NCBI GenBank assembly: GCA_018335615.1
Contig: JAGXRS010000323.1
Coordinates: forward strand, 1 to 7,473
Direction of reading: 5' to 3'
Length of the DNA stretch: 7,473 bases
From: Hydrogenophaga sp.
GTDB taxonomy: Bacteria; Pseudomonadota; Gammaproteobacteria; Burkholderiales; Burkholderiaceae_C
Shown one piece after another: positions 6,453 through 7,473 of the stretch. Numbering within the stretch: the stretch's first letter is position 1; each line of letters opens with the position of its first letter. The notes beneath the pieces were generated by a model. It had not been told where the DNA came from. It made no database searches and worked only from the letters and a program-made list of their open reading frames with translations. The position numbers and the translations under genes are program-made.

Positions 6453-7473
6453 TCAGGCCCGCACCAACTCCGGTTCGACACGCGCCGTCCGCAGGCGATC
6501 CAGCAAAGCCAGCAGCGTGTCGGGTGCCACCGGCTTGGTCAGGTGGGCGTCGCAGCCGGCCTGCAGGGCGCGGTCGCGCTCGTGGTCGGCCCCCCAGCCC
6601 GTGAGGGCCACCACGATGGCCTCTGCGCCTCCGGGCAGCGCGCGCAGGCGCCGGCAGACGTCATAGCCATCATGGTCGGGCAGGCCGATGTCGAGCAGGA
6701 CGACGTCGGGCATCTCCTGCGTGGCCAGGGCCAGGGCCGTGGCGCCCAGGTGCGCCACGCGCACCGAGTGGCCGCTGTGCTCCAGCAGTTGCGCCAGCAG
6801 GGTGGCGGCGTCTTCGTTGTCTTCAATCAGCAGCACGCGCGCTCCCGCAGACGGCCCGGCGGGCAGCGCGGCAGGCTGGGCGGCTGGCATGGGAACGGGC
6901 ACGGGCACCACCTCGGTCAGCGGCAGTTCGATCACGAACCGGCTCCCCTGGCCCAGGCCGCGGCTGAAGGCCACCACCGAGCCGCCGTGCAGCAGCACCA
7001 GCTTGCGCGTCAGTGCCAGGCCCAGCCCCAGCCCGCTGTGGCCACCGTGCCCGCTGGACTGTTCCTGCACGAACAGTTCGAAAATGCGCTCCAGGCTGTC
7101 GGGCGCAATCCCCACCCCGTTGTCGCTCACCTCCAGCCGGACACGCCCGCCCTCCTCGCTCAGCTGCACGTCCACGCGGCCGCCACGCGGCGTGAACTTG
7201 GCGGCGTTGGTCAGCAGGTTGGTGATGCACTGACCCAGCCGCAGGGCGTCGCCGAACACCATCAGCGGCTGGCTGCCGGAGTGGCAGCTCAGGTGCAGGC
7301 CGGCGGCGGTGATCGCGGGCTGGGCGGTTTCGATGGCGTGGTCCACCACCTCGCGCAGGTCGAGGGCCTCGCGCCGCAGTTCGATGCTGTCGCGCGTGAG
7401 GCGCGAGACGTCGAGCAGATCGTCCACCAGCTGCGACAGGTGCAGCACCTGCCGCTCGATCACGGCGCCCGCC
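6453..7473 (-). CDS. hybrid sensor histidine kinase/response regulator, C-terminal part (cut by right edge)
   Basis: The reading frame runs off the right edge, so the visible part is about 340 C-terminal residues. The GTG codon at 7463 is most likely internal. Numbering from that codon, residues 1-24 (VIERQVLHLSQLVDDLLDVS) are the second helix of the HisKA dimerisation domain; the phosphoacceptor histidine lies outside the window. The HATPase_c domain follows (~35-182) with N-box N82/N86, D114-N-G-V-G (G1) and the G2 box GLGLGLA (144-150). A Pro/Ala-rich linker (~185-206) leads to a receiver domain (~208-326) with acidic pair E214-D215, phosphoacceptor D258 in LLDIGLP, T288 and K310 in LTKPV, all needed for phosphotransfer. 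No DNA-binding output domain follows. Sensor region, signal and target are not visible. This is a soluble signalling core; whether the protein is membrane-bound cannot be told. Confidence 0.93.
   Translation of the reverse strand, partial: AGAVIERQVLHLSQLVDDLLDVSRLTRDSIELRREALDLREVVDHAIETAQPAITAAGLHLSCHSGSQPLMVFGDALRLGQCITNLLTNAAKFTPRGGRVDVQLSEEGGRVRLEVSDNGVGIAPDSLERIFELFVQEQSSGHGGHSGLGLGLALTRKLVLLHGGSVVAFSRGLGQGSRFVIELPLTEVVPVPVPMPAAQPAALPAGPSAGARVLLIEDNEDAATLLAQLLEHSGHSVRVAHLGATALALATQEMPDVVLLDIGLPDHDGYDVCRRLRALPGGAEAIVVALTGWGADHERDRALQAGCDAHLTKPVAPDTLLALLDRLRTARVEPELVRA

Noticed and set aside
7461..7463. GTG 7463 as the true start of the histidine kinase gene.
   Set aside because: The frame stays open to the edge, and the codon falls within the HisKA helix after the phosphoacceptor position, so the gene must begin outside the window.

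Overview
The window is GC-rich, tightly packed bacterial DNA. Protein resemblance, codon style and start-site architecture suggest a betaproteobacterium of the Burkholderiales, most likely Comamonadaceae-like. This is inferred from familiarity, as no marker gene is present. I see six complete protein genes, one gene cut by the right edge, and possibly the last codons of a gene at the left edge. There are no RNA genes, insertion sequences, CRISPR arrays or prophage genes.

Layout. (1) 119-2721 (+): a Kef-type monovalent cation/proton antiporter with a cytoplasmic TrkA-N domain, followed after 11 bp by a two-domain universal stress protein. This is a probable operon for ion and pH homeostasis under stress. 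(2) 2838-3350 (+): a small protein joining a DUF1653 domain to a cysteine-rich oxidoreductase-like motif. (3) 3404-3467: a pentanucleotide tandem repeat that runs into a 12-bp inverted repeat, lying between two convergent genes. (4) 3486-4580 (-): a radical SAM protein of the PA0069 family (spore photoproduct lyase-like, COG1533 type). Just upstream of its start is a perfect LexA-type SOS box (CTGT-N8-ACAG). Its last five residues, QGDLF, resemble a DNA sliding-clamp-binding motif. (5) 4686-6445 (+): an ABC-2 exporter ATPase and permease pair, closely resembling E. coli YadG/YadH, with an ATGA overlap. (6) 6453 to the edge (-): the C-terminal part of a hybrid sensor histidine kinase with a receiver domain, convergent with the permease and only 7 bp from it.

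The strongest lead is region 4. An SOS operator, a radical SAM core related to a DNA photoproduct lyase, and a possible clamp-docking tail occur together in one gene, suggesting an uncharacterised DNA-damage repair or tolerance enzyme. Secondary leads are the antiporter/stress-protein pair as a nucleotide-sensing transport module, the repeat/hairpin element between convergent genes, and three genes that lack a Shine-Dalgarno sequence and have a -10-like hexamer almost touching the start codon, so they may be leaderless.
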